From the NCBI RefSeq assembly GCF_000773975.1, contig NZ_JRUQ01000007.1, forward strand, positions 36,199 to 100,198: DNA of 64,000 nt, read 5' to 3'. Below the pieces are notes generated by a model. That model did not search any database. It was given only the letters and a program-made list of their open reading frames with translations, and was not told where the DNA came from. Below, one piece after another: positions 48,373 to 59,885 of the stretch. The position numbers and the translations under genes are program-made. The DNA is from Erwinia typographi. Its GTDB lineage: Bacteria > Pseudomonadota > Gammaproteobacteria > Enterobacterales > Enterobacteriaceae. Within the stretch, counting starts at the first letter, position 1; every line of letters begins with the position of its first letter.

Positions 48373-49749
48373 ATGCCACAAACATCTCAATCAGACGGAT
48401 TACCCGTCCCACAGCGTTACGGCGCCATTCTCGCCATTGCGCTTGGCATTACCGTTGCCGTCCTTGACGGCGCTATCGCCAATGTTGCCCTGCCGACCAT
48501 CGCCAGAGAGCTGCATGCCAGCCCGGCAGAGTCGATCTGGATAGTGAACGCCTATCAGCTGGCGATTATCGTTTCGCTGCTGTCGCTGTCATTCCTCGGC
48601 GATATTCTCGGCTATCGCCGCATCTATCAGGCTGGCCTGGTCCTCTTTGCCTGTACGTCGCTGTTGTGCGCCCTGTCGACCTCGCTGGAAATGCTGACTT
48701 TTGCCCGCGTGCTGCAAGGCTTTGGCGGCGCAGCCCTGATGAGCGTCAATACCGCGCTGATCAGGATCATCTACCCGCAGCGCTTTCTCGGTCGCGGCAT
48801 GGGCATTAACTCGCTGATTGTCGCCGTTTCCACGGCGGCTGGGCCGACCGTCGCCGCGGCGGTACTGTCGGTAGCCTCGTGGAAATGGCTGTTTCTGATT
48901 AACGTTCCGGTTTGCCTGGCCGCACTTTATCTGGCTTTGCGCTTCTTACCGGATAATACGCAGAAGACGCAGGAGCAGCGCTTCGACATCCCCAGCGCCA
49001 TCATGAACGCGCTAACCTTCGGCCTGATGATCTCCGCGCTAAGCGGTTTCTCTCAGGGACAAAGCGGCAAGCTGGTGCTGGCCGAGCTGGTCGCGCTGGT
49101 GATTGTTGGTTTCCTGTTTATCCGCCGCCAGCTGAAGATGCCTGTCCCGCTGCTGCCCGTTGACCTGCTACGCATCCCCATTTTCTCTCTCTCGCTGGGC
49201 ACATCCGTCTGCTCTTTCTGCGCACAGATGCTGGCGATGGTCTCGCTGCCCTTCTTCCTGCAAACGGTGCTGCACCGTGGCGAAGTGGCAACTGGCCTGC
49301 TGCTGACGCCGTGGCCGCTGGCAACGATGGTTATGGCCCCGATTGCCGGGCGACTGATTGAACGCTACCACTCCGGGCTGCTGGGCGCGATAGGTCTGGC
49401 AATGTTCGCCACCGGCCTCTACTCCCTCGCGCTGCTGCCTGACTCACCTACCGACCTGAATATCATCTGGCGCATGGCGCTTTGCGGCGCGGGTTTTGGC
49501 CTGTTCCAGTCGCCGAATAACCATACCATCATCTCTTCAGCCCCACGCCATCGCAGCGGCGGGGCCAGCGGGATGCTCGGTACCTCACGCCTGTTGGGGC
49601 AGTCCAGCGGCGCGGCGCTGGTCGCCCTGATGTTCAACCTGTTCGGCGAGCACGGCACCCACGCTTCGCTGCTGCTGGCCGGTAGTTTCTCCACGCTCGC
49701 GGCCGTGGTCAGCGCCCTGCGCATTACTCAGCCCAAAGCGGCAGCCTGA
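48373..49749 (+). CDS. yebQ: DHA2-family multidrug efflux transporter YebQ
   Basis: A 458-residue, 14-helix major facilitator (E. coli 457). Helix 1 contains ITVAVLDGAIANVALPTIAREL typical of DHA2 exporters, then WIVNAYQLAIIVSLL, LGDILGYRRIYQ (motif A), and AVSTAAGPTVAAAVLSVASWKW (motif C). No ribosome site of quality precedes the ATG. It is divergent from kdgR in E. coli as well. The substrate is unknown. Confidence 0.92.
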   Translation: MPQTSQSDGLPVPQRYGAILAIALGITVAVLDGAIANVALPTIARELHASPAESIWIVNAYQLAIIVSLLSLSFLGDILGYRRIYQAGLVLFACTSLLCALSTSLEMLTFARVLQGFGGAALMSVNTALIRIIYPQRFLGRGMGINSLIVAVSTAAGPTVAAAVLSVASWKWLFLINVPVCLAALYLALRFLPDNTQKTQEQRFDIPSAIMNALTFGLMISALSGFSQGQSGKLVLAELVALVIVGFLFIRRQLKMPVPLLPVDLLRIPIFSLSLGTSVCSFCAQMLAMVSLPFFLQTVLHRGEVATGLLLTPWPLATMVMAPIAGRLIERYHSGLLGAIGLAMFATGLYSLALLPDSPTDLNIIWRMALCGAGFGLFQSPNNHTIISSAPRHRSGGASGMLGTSRLLGQSSGAALVALMFNLFGEHGTHASLLLAGSFSTLAAVVSALRITQPKAAA

Positions 49750-49764
49750 ACAAACGTCAGGCAT

Positions 49765-49791
49765 AAAAAAACCGGGCGTCTGCCCGGTTTT
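49765..49791. terminator. Bidirectional terminator between yebQ and htpX
   Basis: AACCGGGC and GCCCGGTT form an 8-bp stem with a GTCT loop, extended by A6 on the left and T residues on the right, between convergent stops. Confidence 0.85.
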
Positions 49792-49809
49792 GCTTTTATC
49801 AGCCCAGCG

Positions 49810-50691
49810 TTATTTCAGATACTGCCCGCTGCGCAGCGCTTCAATGCGCTTATCTAACGGCGGGTGAGACATGAACAGTTCGCTCAGCGACTTTGATTTG
49901 CCGTTAATACAGAAAGCCATCATGGTGCTGGCCTCCTGCGGTTCATAGCTGGTTTTCAGACGTTGCAGAGCGGCGATCATTTTCTCGCGCCCAACCAGCC
50001 TGGCCGATCCCGCATCCGCATGAAACTCGCGATGACGGGAGAACCACATAGTGATAATGCTCGCCACGATGCCAAATACCAGCTCCAGCACCATCGACAC
50101 CGCGAAATAGACCAGCGGGTTGCCGTTGTTGCCTTCACCCTCATCCCTGTTGCCAGACAGGAAGCCAGCGGCTATCTGCGCCAGAATGCGCGAGATAAAG
50201 ATCACAAAGGTGTTCACAACCCCCTGAATCAGGGTCATGGTGACCATGTCACCGTTAGCAATATGGCTGATTTCATGGGCCAGCACCGCTTCAGCTTCGT
50301 CACGGCTCATGTTCTGCAACAGACCGGTCGAAACCGCCACCAGCGACGCGTCGCGGCGTGCGCCGGTTGCAAAGGCGTTAATGTCCGGCGCGTGGTAGAT
50401 GGCCACCTGCGGCGTCTTGATACCCGCCTGCTGGGACTGCTGGATAATGGTCTGCATCAGCCACCGCTCGGTTTCGTTTCGAGGCTGTTCAATCACCTCA
50501 CCGCCGACGGAGCGCAGCGCCATCCACTTTGACATCAGCAGTGAAACAAACGCACCGCCGAAGCCAAACAGACCCGCCATAATCATCAGGCCCTGTACAC
50601 TGCTTGACTGGATCCCTGTCAGGCTGAGAATCAGCCCGAAGACCAACATCACTCCCAGGTTGGTCAGCAGGAAAAGCGCAATACGCATCAT
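49810..50691 (-). CDS. htpX: Membrane zinc metalloprotease HtpX
   Basis: M48-family inner-membrane protease that, with FtsH, removes misfolded membrane proteins; Cpx- and heat-controlled in E. coli. The 293-residue product equals E. coli. Two N-terminal helices, the zinc motif HEISH near residue 140, two further helices at residues 155-215, and the Glu ligand in [13 protein letters not shown] near residue 222. Confidence 0.97.
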   Translation of the reverse strand: MMRIALFLLTNLGVMLVFGLILSLTGIQSSSVQGLMIMAGLFGFGGAFVSLLMSKWMALRSVGGEVIEQPRNETERWLMQTIIQQSQQAGIKTPQVAIYHAPDINAFATGARRDASLVAVSTGLLQNMSRDEAEAVLAHEISHIANGDMVTMTLIQGVVNTFVIFISRILAQIAAGFLSGNRDEGEGNNGNPLVYFAVSMVLELVFGIVASIITMWFSRHREFHADAGSARLVGREKMIAALQRLKTSYEPQEASTMMAFCINGKSKSLSELFMSHPPLDKRIEALRSGQYLK

Positions 50692-50903
50692 AAAATTTCT
50701 TCATCCTCAGTTAACAAAATTCGCCTGTAGCGGATAACTATCCTATGGGCACAGGAAAACATTTCAAGCACTCTTAACCTTTAAGTGCCTAAAAAGACAT
50801 AACTTTACATTTTGACGCATCCCCAACTCAGGCGTTGAGTCGCAGGGCCAGGGTCGTAGAGAAAAAAGCGGTAAGGCCGGGAACGGGAGAGGTAAAAGCG
50901 GGA

Positions 50904-50933
50904 TAATAAAAGGGCACAGACTGTGCTGTGCCC
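50904..50933 (-). terminator. Terminator of proQ-prc
   Basis: GGGCACAG and CTGTGCCC form an 8-bp stem with a six-base loop; on the minus strand TTTTATTAT follows. It lies eight bases after the prc stop. Confidence 0.85.
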
Positions 50934-50940
50934 TCCCCGA

Positions 50941-52980
50941 TTATTTTGCTGCGGCCGCCGGCGTCTGCGCTTTTTCAAGCTGCGCCAGGTCGTTAGCAAT
51001 ATTGACCGTTTCATCCAGATAAGGATCCGGTTCCTTATAGTCTTTCGGCAGGTCGTCCAGCTTAGCCAGCGGCTTTTTGCCTTCCTGCTGCAGACGAGCG
51101 TTAATCCGCTCCAGACGCAGCGCATCATCTTCATGATTCTCTTTCTCCCGCTCGGCGAGGTTAAGAGAAATGATATTGCGCTTGTCCTTCTGGGCGTTAA
51201 AGCGCGCGATATCTTTGATGATGTACTGGAACTCGCGATCTTTGGCAATGCGGTCCTGGTGTTCTTTAATCAACTGCGGCTCCAGCGGAGCTAAATCGCC
51301 CGACCTGGTGTAGCTCGCGGCGTTGACGCTGTCCCAGGGCAGCGCATTATCTTCAAACTTCTCGCCAGTCTCTACCGCTTCCACGCCGGTCGGCATCAGC
51401 AGATCTGGCGTCACGCCTTTACGCTGGGTGCTGCCGCCATTGATGCGATAGAATTTCTGAATGGTGTACTGGACAGAGCCCAGCGCAGGCCATTCAGGGC
51501 GCAGCATCTGATCGTAAATGCGGTTCAGCGAGCGGTACTGCTGGACGGTGCCTTTACCGAAAGTAGGTTCACCGACGATCAGCGCACGACCATAGTCCTG
51601 CATCGCTGCGGCAAAGATTTCAGACGCCGAGGCGCTGAAACGGTCAACCAGCACCACCAGAGGCCCTTTATAATAAACGATGCCGTCGTTGTCGCTGTCT
51701 TCACGAACCTTGCCGTTGTTATCCCGCACCTGAACAACCGGGCCGCTGGGAATAAACAGACCGGATAGCGAAACCGCTTCGGTCAGCGCGCCGCCGCCGT
51801 TGGTTCGCAGGTCAATCACTACGCTGTCAACGTTCTGCTTTTGCAGTTTCTGCAGCTGCACCTTTACGTCGTCCGTCAGGCCAACGTAGAAACCGGGAAT
51901 ATCCAGCACACCAACTTTCTTGCTGCCAACGTTGTGCACGGACATTTGCACCGCGCGATCTTCCAGGCGGATCTTCTCACGCGTCAGGGAGATAATGCGG
52001 GTTTTGGTGCCCTTCCCGGCAGGCAGCACTTCCAGGCGAACTTTACTGCCCTTCGGCCCTTTGATCTGCGCTACCACGTCATCAAGACGCCAGCCGATCA
52101 CGTCGACCATCGGTTTGCCCGGCTGGCCCACGCCAACGATACGATCGCCAACGGTAATGGATTTACTCTTCGCCGCCGGGCCGCCGGCCACCATTGAGTT
52201 AATCACCGTATAGTCATCGTCCATCTGCAACACGGCGCCAATACCTTCCAGAGACAGGCTCATTTCGGTATTAAACTGCTCGGTGTTACGCGGAGAGAGG
52301 TAGTTGGTGTGCGGATCGATTTCATGCGCGAACGCGGTCATCGCCAGTTGGAAAACGTCTTCGCTGTTGCTCTGCGCCAGACGGCGAATGGCAAACTGGT
52401 AGCGTTTAGTCAGGACTTCCCGGATCTCTTTGTCGTCTTTACCGGTCAGCTTCAGGCTCAGCTCATCATATTTGACCTTGGCGTCCCACAGCTGATTCAG
52501 CTCTGCGGTGGTTTTCGGCCAAGGTGACTTGCTGCGGTCGATATCAATCGTATCGTTACCGGTGAAATTCATTGGCTTATTCAGCACCGACAGCGCGTAC
52601 TGATAGCGCTCAAACCTACGCTGCTGCGCCAGGTTATATAAAGCGTAAAACACATCCAGCTTGCCGGACTTTAATTCATCGCTTAGCGTGGTTTTTTTGC
52701 TGGCGTATTGATCGATATCCGAGATCAGCAGCAGATTATGGCTGTAATCCAGCAGATTCAGATAGCGTTCGAATATCTTCACCGAAAAATCCTGGTTCAG
52801 ATCGAACTGGCGATAGTGCGAGCGGGTAAAACGTGAGGTAACACGTTCACTCACCGTCGCGTGCTGGGCTTCCTGATGCAGCTGAGGAATTTGATCGGCG
52901 CGCGTAATGTTGTCGGCGGCAAAAACGTTCCCTGCCAGCAGCAGTCCTGCGATCGCGGTAGTTCTGAAAAAATTGTTCAT
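50941..52980 (-). CDS. prc: Tail-specific protease Prc (Tsp)
   Basis: Periplasmic C-terminal processing protease that trims FtsI and degrades MepS with NlpI and SsrA-tagged proteins. The 679-residue product (E. coli 682) has a signal peptide ending NVFAAD, a PDZ domain near residues 240-325 (LSLEGIGAVLQMDDDYTVIN), and the S41 core with the Ser in DRFSASASEIFAAAMQD near residue 450 and Lys in PTFGKGTVQQ near residue 475. It lies 19 bases behind proQ. Confidence 0.97.
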   Translation of the reverse strand: MNNFFRTTAIAGLLLAGNVFAADNITRADQIPQLHQEAQHATVSERVTSRFTRSHYRQFDLNQDFSVKIFERYLNLLDYSHNLLLISDIDQYASKKTTLSDELKSGKLDVFYALYNLAQQRRFERYQYALSVLNKPMNFTGNDTIDIDRSKSPWPKTTAELNQLWDAKVKYDELSLKLTGKDDKEIREVLTKRYQFAIRRLAQSNSEDVFQLAMTAFAHEIDPHTNYLSPRNTEQFNTEMSLSLEGIGAVLQMDDDYTVINSMVAGGPAAKSKSITVGDRIVGVGQPGKPMVDVIGWRLDDVVAQIKGPKGSKVRLEVLPAGKGTKTRIISLTREKIRLEDRAVQMSVHNVGSKKVGVLDIPGFYVGLTDDVKVQLQKLQKQNVDSVVIDLRTNGGGALTEAVSLSGLFIPSGPVVQVRDNNGKVREDSDNDGIVYYKGPLVVLVDRFSASASEIFAAAMQDYGRALIVGEPTFGKGTVQQYRSLNRIYDQMLRPEWPALGSVQYTIQKFYRINGGSTQRKGVTPDLLMPTGVEAVETGEKFEDNALPWDSVNAASYTRSGDLAPLEPQLIKEHQDRIAKDREFQYIIKDIARFNAQKDKRNIISLNLAEREKENHEDDALRLERINARLQQEGKKPLAKLDDLPKDYKEPDPYLDETVNIANDLAQLEKAQTPAAAAK

Positions 52981-52999
52981 GCCCTGATTGGCCTCCGTA

Positions 53000-53683
53000 T
53001 CAGAACTGCAAGTGTTCTGCGCGTACTATCATTGCCAGGCCGGACGCCAGCTGTACCCGGACGCCATCTTTGGTAATTTCAAGAATGGTGGCATCCATTG
53101 CACTTTTGCCTGCGGTGACTTTGATATTCTGACCGACCTGCAGCGCTGCAGTATCGGTAACGGGTTTAGTCGGTGCTGGCTGACGCTCTGCGGACGGTGC
53201 GCGCTCCGCGCTTCGCTGCGGTTTGCTGCGAGCCTGACGCGGCTGCTCACCTTCAACAGCAGGTTTACGGGTGGGTTTGCGAGGACGACGCGGCGCGCTC
53301 TCTTCGCCGCTGGCTTCGCGTTTTTTCGCCTGCTGCTGCTCGCGCTGCGCCTGAACGCGCGCCTTTGCTTCTTCAAGCTGCTTACGCGCATGTTCAACAT
53401 GCTGCTCGTCGAGGACGCCGCAGGCATTACCATCCAGATCAACGCGAATAGCACCCGCTTTGATACCGTACAGGTAACGCCAGCTGGAGGTATACAGACG
53501 CAGTGCGGAGCGCAGCTGAGTTTTACTCAGGCTCATTTCGCCCTGCACTCGGTCAACTAAATCCTGGAAGATGCCGATCTTAAGTGGTCTTGCTTCGCCT
53601 TCGGCGCTAAAGCATTGTGGGAAACGCTCTGCCAGAAAGGCGATGACTTCTTTACTGCTATTCAACTTGGGTTGATTTTCCAT
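53000..53683 (-). CDS. proQ: RNA chaperone ProQ
   Basis: Global RNA-binding protein that stabilises many mRNAs and sRNAs. The 227-residue product (E. coli 232) has a FinO-like N-terminal domain (residues 1-120, with [20 protein letters not shown] and [14 protein letters not shown]), a Lys/Arg/Pro-rich linker at residues 120-175 and a Tudor-like C-terminal domain with VGQNIKV and [16 protein letters not shown]. Upstream gene of the proQ-prc pair. Confidence 0.97.
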   Translation of the reverse strand: MENQPKLNSSKEVIAFLAERFPQCFSAEGEARPLKIGIFQDLVDRVQGEMSLSKTQLRSALRLYTSSWRYLYGIKAGAIRVDLDGNACGVLDEQHVEHARKQLEEAKARVQAQREQQQAKKREASGEESAPRRPRKPTRKPAVEGEQPRQARSKPQRSAERAPSAERQPAPTKPVTDTAALQVGQNIKVTAGKSAMDATILEITKDGVRVQLASGLAMIVRAEHLQF

Positions 53684-53779
53684 GAAATTTCCTGATTACA
53701 ACGGGTAGCCAACAAGCCGCAGGCATGAACAGGCGTCATTATAATGACCCCATCGGCAATTGCTACGTGATCCAGCGCT

Positions 53780-54280
53780 TTAGCTGCGTTTCATGTGAAT
53801 AAATTTTTCCACATCAGACCCGGCAAGCACCTCACACAGCCCGTCAGTGAGGGTTTTAAGCCCCGCTTCGTCTTCACTGTCGAAGCGGTTATATTCCACG
53901 CTATCGATATCCAGCACGCCAATTGTCTGGCCGTTCACCACCAGCGGCAGCACAATTTCAGCGTTGCTCGCCGCATCGCAGGCGATATGCCCCGGGAAAG
54001 CATGCACGTCATTCACACGCTGCACCTGGCTTTCGGCCACCGCCGTGCCGCAAACGCCGCGACCAACCGGAATGCGCACGCAGGCGATTTTGCCCTGAAA
54101 TGGTCCCAGCACCAGCGTATCGGCTTCGGTTAACAGATAGAAACCTGCCCAGTTCACGCCGGAAAGACGTTCGTATAACAACGCGCTGCAATTGCCCATC
54201 ACCGCCAGAAAACTGGTTTCACCCGCGAGAAGCGCGCGCAAATCACGGTTCAGGTCCAAATAAAACTCTGCTTTTGTCAT
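53780..54280 (-). CDS. msrC: Free methionine-(R)-sulfoxide reductase MsrC
   Basis: GAF-domain enzyme reducing free L-methionine-R-sulfoxide. The 166-residue product (E. coli 165) keeps the three functional cysteines with family spacing: Cys67, Cys77 and Cys101 (10 and 24 apart), in IACVRIPVGRGVCGTA and HIACDAASNAEIVLP. GVLDIDS follows near residue 122. If the msrB call is right, the window carries both methionine-sulfoxide repair types. Divergent from letA. Confidence 0.95.
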   Translation of the reverse strand: MTKAEFYLDLNRDLRALLAGETSFLAVMGNCSALLYERLSGVNWAGFYLLTEADTLVLGPFQGKIACVRIPVGRGVCGTAVAESQVQRVNDVHAFPGHIACDAASNAEIVLPLVVNGQTIGVLDIDSVEYNRFDSEDEAGLKTLTDGLCEVLAGSDVEKFIHMKRS

Positions 54281-54502
54281 TTTTTAACCATTGTGGAAAC
54301 GTGCCATGGGGCCCATGATGACCCCTTTCTAAAGAAAGCATTAAATACCAGGACGGACAAGGTGAATCATTCCGTTAGTTAATATACCCTTAGTCTGTCT
54401 GAAGTCTTCAGCATGACCCTGACGTGTCATTACCACTTTAATGGCGAAAAACTTAACCCCCGCCCGGCACCTGCGCTGCCTGGGCCTGAGAACATCAGGA
54501 TT

Positions 54503-55747
54503 ATGAAAATACACGCCATTAGTCATGCTCTGCCTCAGGCACGTTATCAGCGTTGCCCCCAATGCGATACCCTTTTTTCCTTACCAGATGTGAAATCGAA
54601 CCAGTCTGCGCACTGCCCGCGCTGCAATGCTCTTATTATGAACGGCCGTGACTGGTCGATGACCCGGCTGTGCGCGATGGCCATCACCATGCTGGTGCTG
54701 ATGCCTTTCGCCTACAGTGAATCGCTGATGACCGTTCGCCTGCTGGGAACCAATATCCGCGCCAGCCTGCTGGAGGGAATTACGCAGATGGCGCAGCAGG
54801 GCGACGTCATTACCGCCTCAATGGTGGCCTTTTGCACCATCGGCGCGCCCGCCACGCTGGTCGGCTCGATTGCCTACCTCTATTTCGGCAACAGGCTGGG
54901 GATGAACCTGCGGCCGGTGCTGCTGATGCTCGATCGCCTGAAAGAGTGGGTGATGCTGGATATCTATCTGGTGGGTATTGCGGTGGCCTCAATCAAGGTG
55001 CAGGACTATGCCGATATTACGCCAGGGCCGGGGCTGATTGCGTTTATCTCGCTGGCGATACTTAGCCTGGTAACGCTGATTCACCTCAACGTAGAGCAGC
55101 TGTGGCACCGCTTCTACCCTCAGCCCCAGCCGAATGTTGTCCGCGAGACGCTACGGGTTTGCCTGAGCTGCCATCATACCGGGGTGCCCGACGAACGCGG
55201 CCGCTGCCCACGCTGCCACACGCCGTTGTATTTACGCCGTCATTTCAGCCTGCAAAAGTCCTGGGCGGCGCTGATTGCTTCAATAGTGCTGCTGATCCCA
55301 GCCAACCTGCTGCCCATTTCTATTATTTACCTCAACGGCGCAAAGCAGCAGGACACTATCCTTTCCGGGATCATGTCGCTGGCTTCCGGCAATATTCCGG
55401 TTGCGGTTGTGGTGTTTGTCGCCAGTATTCTGGTGCCATTTACTAAAGTCATCGTGTTGCTGACGCTACTGCTCAGCATTCATTTTAAATGTGAGCAGGG
55501 CCTGAAAACCCGCGTCCGTTTACTGAGGGTAGTTACCTGGGTAGGACGCTGGTCTATGCTGGACCTGTTCGTTATCTCGTTAACCATGTCGCTGGTCAAT
55601 CGCGATCAGCTTCTTGCTTTTACCATGGGACCGGCAGCCTTCTATTTCGGCTCGGCGGTCATACTCACTATCCTTGCCGTTGAGTGGCTGGATAGCCGTT
55701 TACTTTGGGATGCACATGCAACAGGAAACGCCGACTACACCGACTAA
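54503..55747 (+). CDS. letA: Lipid transport membrane protein LetA (YebS)
   Basis: Inner-membrane partner of the LetB tunnel, a PqiA-family protein moving lipids between membranes. The 414-residue product has paired zinc-ribbon motifs (Cys18, Cys21, Cys38, Cys41; and CLSC with CPRC near residues 225-240) and two clusters of four helices. Start Met-Lys-Ile-His is chosen with CAGGA five bases upstream; the frame is open 30 codons further up without homology. E. coli YebS is annotated at 427. Its end overlaps letB by 32 bases. Confidence 0.93.
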   Translation: MKIHAISHALPQARYQRCPQCDTLFSLPDVKSNQSAHCPRCNALIMNGRDWSMTRLCAMAITMLVLMPFAYSESLMTVRLLGTNIRASLLEGITQMAQQGDVITASMVAFCTIGAPATLVGSIAYLYFGNRLGMNLRPVLLMLDRLKEWVMLDIYLVGIAVASIKVQDYADITPGPGLIAFISLAILSLVTLIHLNVEQLWHRFYPQPQPNVVRETLRVCLSCHHTGVPDERGRCPRCHTPLYLRRHFSLQKSWAALIASIVLLIPANLLPISIIYLNGAKQQDTILSGIMSLASGNIPVAVVVFVASILVPFTKVIVLLTLLLSIHFKCEQGLKTRVRLLRVVTWVGRWSMLDLFVISLTMSLVNRDQLLAFTMGPAAFYFGSAVILTILAVEWLDSRLLWDAHATGNADYTD

Positions 55748-58352
55748 CGCGCGCATCAAAAACCGGCGAAAGATTTCGCCCTTCTGGCTGCTGCCATTTA
55801 TTGCGCTGCTGATTGCGGGCTGGCTCATCTGGACCAACTACCAGGAGCGCGGCACGACTATCACCATTGATTTCGCGACGGCGGACGGCATCGTGCCGGG
55901 CAGAACACCCATTCGCTATCAGGGGGTGGAAGTTGGCCTGGTGCAGGGCATCAGCATGACCGATGATTTGCGTACCATAAAAATCAAAGCCAGCATTAAA
56001 AGCGACATGAAGGATGCCCTGCGCGACCAGACGCAGTTCTGGCTGGTGACGCCGAAGGCCTCGCTGGCGGGCGTCTCCGGTCTGGATGCGCTGGTTGGCG
56101 GCAACTATATTGGCATGATGCCGGGAACAGGCCAGCCGAAGGAGAATTTTGTCGCGCTGGACACCCAGCCGAAATATCGCGTGAATACCGGCGAAATGCT
56201 GATTCATCTGCATACGCCGGACCTGGGGTCACTGAATACCGGCTCGCTGGTCTATTACCGTAAAATTCCGGTGGGCCGCGTCTACGACTACAGCATCAAT
56301 CCTGGCAACAAGGGCGTAACGGTTGATGTGCTGATCGAACGTCGTTTTACCAACCTGGTGAAAAAGGACAGCCGTTTCTGGAATGTCTCCGGCGTGAAGG
56401 CCGATGTCGGGCTGAGCGGAGCCAAAGTGCAGTTGGAGAGCCTCGCTGCGCTGGTAAATGGCGCGATAGCCTTTGACTCACCCGAACAGTCGACGCAGGC
56501 AAAATCCGAGGATAATTTCGACCTCTATCCTGACCTGGCCCACAGCCATCGCGGCGTCATTATCACGCTGGATCTGCCAAACGGCAAAAACCTCAAGGCC
56601 GACAGCACTCCGCTGATGTATCAGGGGCTGGAAGTCGGCACGCTAACCGGTCTGACGCTACAGGCCAGCGGCAAAGTGACCGGCGAGCTAACCCTCGATC
56701 CCTCCGTTACCGGCCTGATGCGCACCGGCACGCGCATAGAGATGCACAGCCCGAAAATCAGTCTCAGTGATACCAGCCTGAGCAGCCTGCTGACCGGCAA
56801 CACGCTGGAGTTGATCCCGGGTGAAGGCGATCCGCAGGACCACTTTACGGTGCTGGAGAGCAATGCGTCGCTGCTGCAACAGCCCAACGCGCTTGAGCTG
56901 AAGCTTACCGCCCCGGAGAGCTACGGCATTGATGCTGGTCAGCCGGTGATGCTGCACGGTATGCAGATTGGTCAGGTTGTCAGCCGCACGCTTGGTGAGC
57001 AGGGGGTGAATTTTGCCATCGCTATCGCCCCTGACTATCGTCATCTGGTTCACGGCGACAGTAAATTCATCATCAACAGCCGCCTCGACGTCAAGCTGGG
57101 CCTCGACGGTATGGAGGTGCTGGGCGCCAGCGCGCGGGAGTGGGTTGACGGCGGCATTCGGCTCGATCCCGGCAGCAAAGGCGAAGTGAAATCAGGCTAT
57201 CCGCTGTTTGCCAATGCCGAAAAAGCGGCCGAAGGCATCACCTCTAATCAGTTGCCGACTACCCTCACGCTGACTGCCAAAAGCCTGCCGGATGTGCAGG
57301 CCGGTTCAGTGGTGCTCTATCGCAAGTTCCAGGTTGGCGAAATAGTTGACGTTATTCCAAGGGCCGATGAGTTCGATGTCCGCGTGCACGTCAGGCAGGA
57401 GTATCGCAAGCTGCTGACCGCAAATAGCGTGTTCTGGGCCGAGGGCGGCGCGCGCGTCCAGCTGAACGGCAGCGGGCTGACGGTTCAGGCTTCCCCGCTC
57501 AACCGCGCGCTGAAGGGAGCGATCAGCTTTGATAACCTGACCGGTGCTGGCGCGGGCCTGACCAGCGGAGACAAACGCGTGCTGTATGACTCTGAAACGG
57601 CAGCCCGAGCCGTCGGTAGCCAGATAACGCTGCATACCTATGACGCCACCAAGCTTTCCGCCGGGATGCCGATTCGCTATCTGGGCATCACCATCGGCCA
57701 GCTGGAAGATCTGGCGCTCAGCCCGGACAGAAACCAGGTCATCGCCAAAGCCGTGCTCTACCCGGAATATGTGCAGGACTTCGCTCGTCTTGGTACGCGC
57801 TTCTCGGTCGTCTCGCCGGAGATTTCGGCGGCGGGCGTCAATCATCTGGAAACGCTGCTGACGCCGTACATCAACGTCGACCCTGGCAAGGGACGCGCTC
57901 AGCGTAGCTTTGAGATCCAGGAGTCGACCATTACCGACGCTCGCTATCTGAACGGGCTGAACGTGGTGATGGACGCGCCTGAGGGCGGCTCGGTCACCAT
58001 CGGTACGCCGGTACTGTTCCGTGGTATTGAAGTGGGTACGGTCACCGGTACCTCGCTGGGTGCGATGGCTGACCGCGTGCAGATCACCCTGCGCATCAGC
58101 AAGAAATACCAGCACCTGGTGCGCAATAACTCGGTGTTCTGGCTGGCATCCGGCTATAACCTGAAGTTTGGTCTGATCGGCGGCGTAGTGAAAACTGGCA
58201 CCTTCCAGCAATTTATTCAGGGCGGGATCGCCTTTGCCACGCCGCCAACCATTCCGCTGGCGCCGCAGGCAACTTCCGGCAAGCATTATCTGCTGGAGGA
58301 CGAAGAGCCGAAAGACTGGCGTAAGTGGGGAACCGCACTCCCCGGTAACTAA
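55716..58352 (+). CDS. letB: Lipid transport MCE protein LetB (YebT)
   Basis: Inner-membrane-anchored protein whose seven MCE domains form a stacked hexameric tunnel across the periplasm for lipid transfer. The 878-residue product (E. coli 877) starts [19 protein letters not shown], has one membrane helix [20 protein letters not shown] at residues 17-36, then seven MCE repeats each opening with a GxxVxYxGxxVG-like pattern, e.g. [16 protein letters not shown] and [16 protein letters not shown]. Earlier in-frame starts lie deep within letA. Translationally coupled to letA by overlap. Confidence 0.96.
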   Translation: MQQETPTTPTNARIKNRRKISPFWLLPFIALLIAGWLIWTNYQERGTTITIDFATADGIVPGRTPIRYQGVEVGLVQGISMTDDLRTIKIKASIKSDMKDALRDQTQFWLVTPKASLAGVSGLDALVGGNYIGMMPGTGQPKENFVALDTQPKYRVNTGEMLIHLHTPDLGSLNTGSLVYYRKIPVGRVYDYSINPGNKGVTVDVLIERRFTNLVKKDSRFWNVSGVKADVGLSGAKVQLESLAALVNGAIAFDSPEQSTQAKSEDNFDLYPDLAHSHRGVIITLDLPNGKNLKADSTPLMYQGLEVGTLTGLTLQASGKVTGELTLDPSVTGLMRTGTRIEMHSPKISLSDTSLSSLLTGNTLELIPGEGDPQDHFTVLESNASLLQQPNALELKLTAPESYGIDAGQPVMLHGMQIGQVVSRTLGEQGVNFAIAIAPDYRHLVHGDSKFIINSRLDVKLGLDGMEVLGASAREWVDGGIRLDPGSKGEVKSGYPLFANAEKAAEGITSNQLPTTLTLTAKSLPDVQAGSVVLYRKFQVGEIVDVIPRADEFDVRVHVRQEYRKLLTANSVFWAEGGARVQLNGSGLTVQASPLNRALKGAISFDNLTGAGAGLTSGDKRVLYDSETAARAVGSQITLHTYDATKLSAGMPIRYLGITIGQLEDLALSPDRNQVIAKAVLYPEYVQDFARLGTRFSVVSPEISAAGVNHLETLLTPYINVDPGKGRAQRSFEIQESTITDARYLNGLNVVMDAPEGGSVTIGTPVLFRGIEVGTVTGTSLGAMADRVQITLRISKKYQHLVRNNSVFWLASGYNLKFGLIGGVVKTGTFQQFIQGGIAFATPPTIPLAPQATSGKHYLLEDEEPKDWRKWGTALPGN

Positions 58353-58357
58353 CCGGA

Positions 58358-58387
58358 ACGGGCAGCCTGGCGCTGCCCGTTTTTTTT
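58358..58387 (+). terminator. Terminator of letAB
   Basis: ACGGGCAGC and GCTGCCCGT form a 9-bp stem with a five-base loop followed by seven T residues, just after the letB stop. Confidence 0.9.
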
Positions 58388-58440
58388 CGGCTGGCGGGAT
58401 GTGGTAAACTCGTCCCACTTTTTTCCAGCGGAATTTTTCA

Positions 58441-59880
58441 GTGTCCTCTTCCTCACGCGTGTACTTTCCCGAACTCTTCTTAACTCAGATGCGCGAGCTG
58501 CTGCCCGCTGCGGCAGACTTTGACCATTTTATCGCTATCAGCCAGCAGCCGCTGCGCCGCAGCCTGCGCATCAATACGCTGAAGATCAGCGTGGCAGACT
58601 TTCTGGCGCTGGTTGCGCCTTATCAGTGGGCGCTGACGCCGATTCCGTGGTGCGAAGAAGGTTTCTGGATCTCCCGTGAAGATGCCGACACCCTGCCGCT
58701 CGGCAGCACTGCCGAACATCTTGCCGGCCTGTTTTACATTCAGGAAGCCAGCTCGATGCTGCCGGTGAGCGCGCTGTTTGCCGGCGGTACCGATCCGGTG
58801 ACGGTAATGGACGTTGCCGCCGCCCCCGGCTCCAAAACGACGCAGATAGCGGCCCGCATGGGCAACCAGGGCGCAATCCTTGCCAACGAATATTCTGCCA
58901 GCCGGGTAAAGGTGCTTCATGCCAATCTCAGCCGCTGCGGCATCAGCAACACGGCAATGACTCATTTCGACGGCCGGGTGTTCGGTGCGGCGCTGCCGGA
59001 AGCCTTTGATGCCATCCTGCTCGATGCGCCCTGCTCCGGCGAAGGGGTAATCCGCAAGGACGTCGACGCGCTGCGCAACTGGAGCGTGGAAAGCACGCAG
59101 GAGATCGCCGCGACCCAGCATGATTTGATCGAAAGCGCCTTCCATGCGCTCAGGCCGGGCGGCACGCTCATTTATTCCACCTGCACCCTCAACCGGAGCG
59201 AAAACCAGCAGGTCATCAGTTGGTTGCAACAGCGGTATCCGGATGCGGTGGAGATTGAGACGCTCTGCGACCTGTTCCCCGGCGCAGAGCGGGCCATTAC
59301 CCCGGAAGGTTTCCTGCACGTTTTCCCACAGATTTTCGACAGCGAAGGCTTCTTCGTGGCGCGGTTGCGTAAGCGGCAAAGCCTGTCCCCGCTGCCTGTT
59401 CCTGACTATAATTTGGGGAAATTCCCCTTCTTCCCGGTTAAACGTAATGCGCAGCAGGATATCACTGAGGCAGCAGCCAAAGCAGGGCTGGTCTGGAACA
59501 GCCAGACTCACAGCCTGTGGGAACGGGATAAAGAGATCTGGCTTTTTCCGCGAGCTATTGAACCGCTGTTAGTCAGGGTGCGCTTTTCGCGCATTGGTTT
59601 GAAGCTGGCGGAGACCTTCACTAAAGGCTATCGCTGGCAGCATGAAGCGATTATCGCGCTGGCCAATCCTGCTGCAAAAAACCGCGTTGAGCTGACGCTG
59701 GAGGAAGCCGGAGAGTGGTATCGCGGACGAGATATTTACCCAGAACGGGCGCTGCCTGGCGATGAGCTGATTGTCACCTGCCAGCAACAGCCGATTGGCC
59801 TTGCGAAGAAAGTGGGCAGCCGGATCAAGAACAGCTACCCGCGTGAGCTGGTCCGTGACGGTAAGCTGTTCTCTTCCTGA
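58441..59880 (+). CDS. rsmF: 16S rRNA (cytosine-1407-C5)-methyltransferase RsmF
   Basis: SAM-dependent NOL1/NOP2-type enzyme making m5C1407 on the small subunit. The 479-residue product equals E. coli and starts at [23 protein letters not shown] near residue 121 is the SAM motif; [13 protein letters not shown] near residue 196 and [11 protein letters not shown] near residue 245 hold the release and nucleophile cysteines. The last 150 residues form the PUA-like domain. It converges with pphA five bases away; yebV and yebW of E. coli are missing. Confidence 0.96.
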   Translation: MSSSSRVYFPELFLTQMRELLPAAADFDHFIAISQQPLRRSLRINTLKISVADFLALVAPYQWALTPIPWCEEGFWISREDADTLPLGSTAEHLAGLFYIQEASSMLPVSALFAGGTDPVTVMDVAAAPGSKTTQIAARMGNQGAILANEYSASRVKVLHANLSRCGISNTAMTHFDGRVFGAALPEAFDAILLDAPCSGEGVIRKDVDALRNWSVESTQEIAATQHDLIESAFHALRPGGTLIYSTCTLNRSENQQVISWLQQRYPDAVEIETLCDLFPGAERAITPEGFLHVFPQIFDSEGFFVARLRKRQSLSPLPVPDYNLGKFPFFPVKRNAQQDITEAAAKAGLVWNSQTHSLWERDKEIWLFPRAIEPLLVRVRFSRIGLKLAETFTKGYRWQHEAIIALANPAAKNRVELTLEEAGEWYRGRDIYPERALPGDELIVTCQQQPIGLAKKVGSRIKNSYPRELVRDGKLFSS

Positions 59881-59885
59881 CGGAG

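Noticed and set aside
57306..58418. Minus-strand ORF of 370 codons opposite letB
   Set aside because: Antisense to conserved MCE domains, crosses the letB terminator, and lacks a ribosome site and any domain.
58480..59511. Minus-strand ORF of 343 codons opposite rsmF
   Set aside because: Fully antisense to a well-conserved methyltransferase; composition reflects the reverse frame only.
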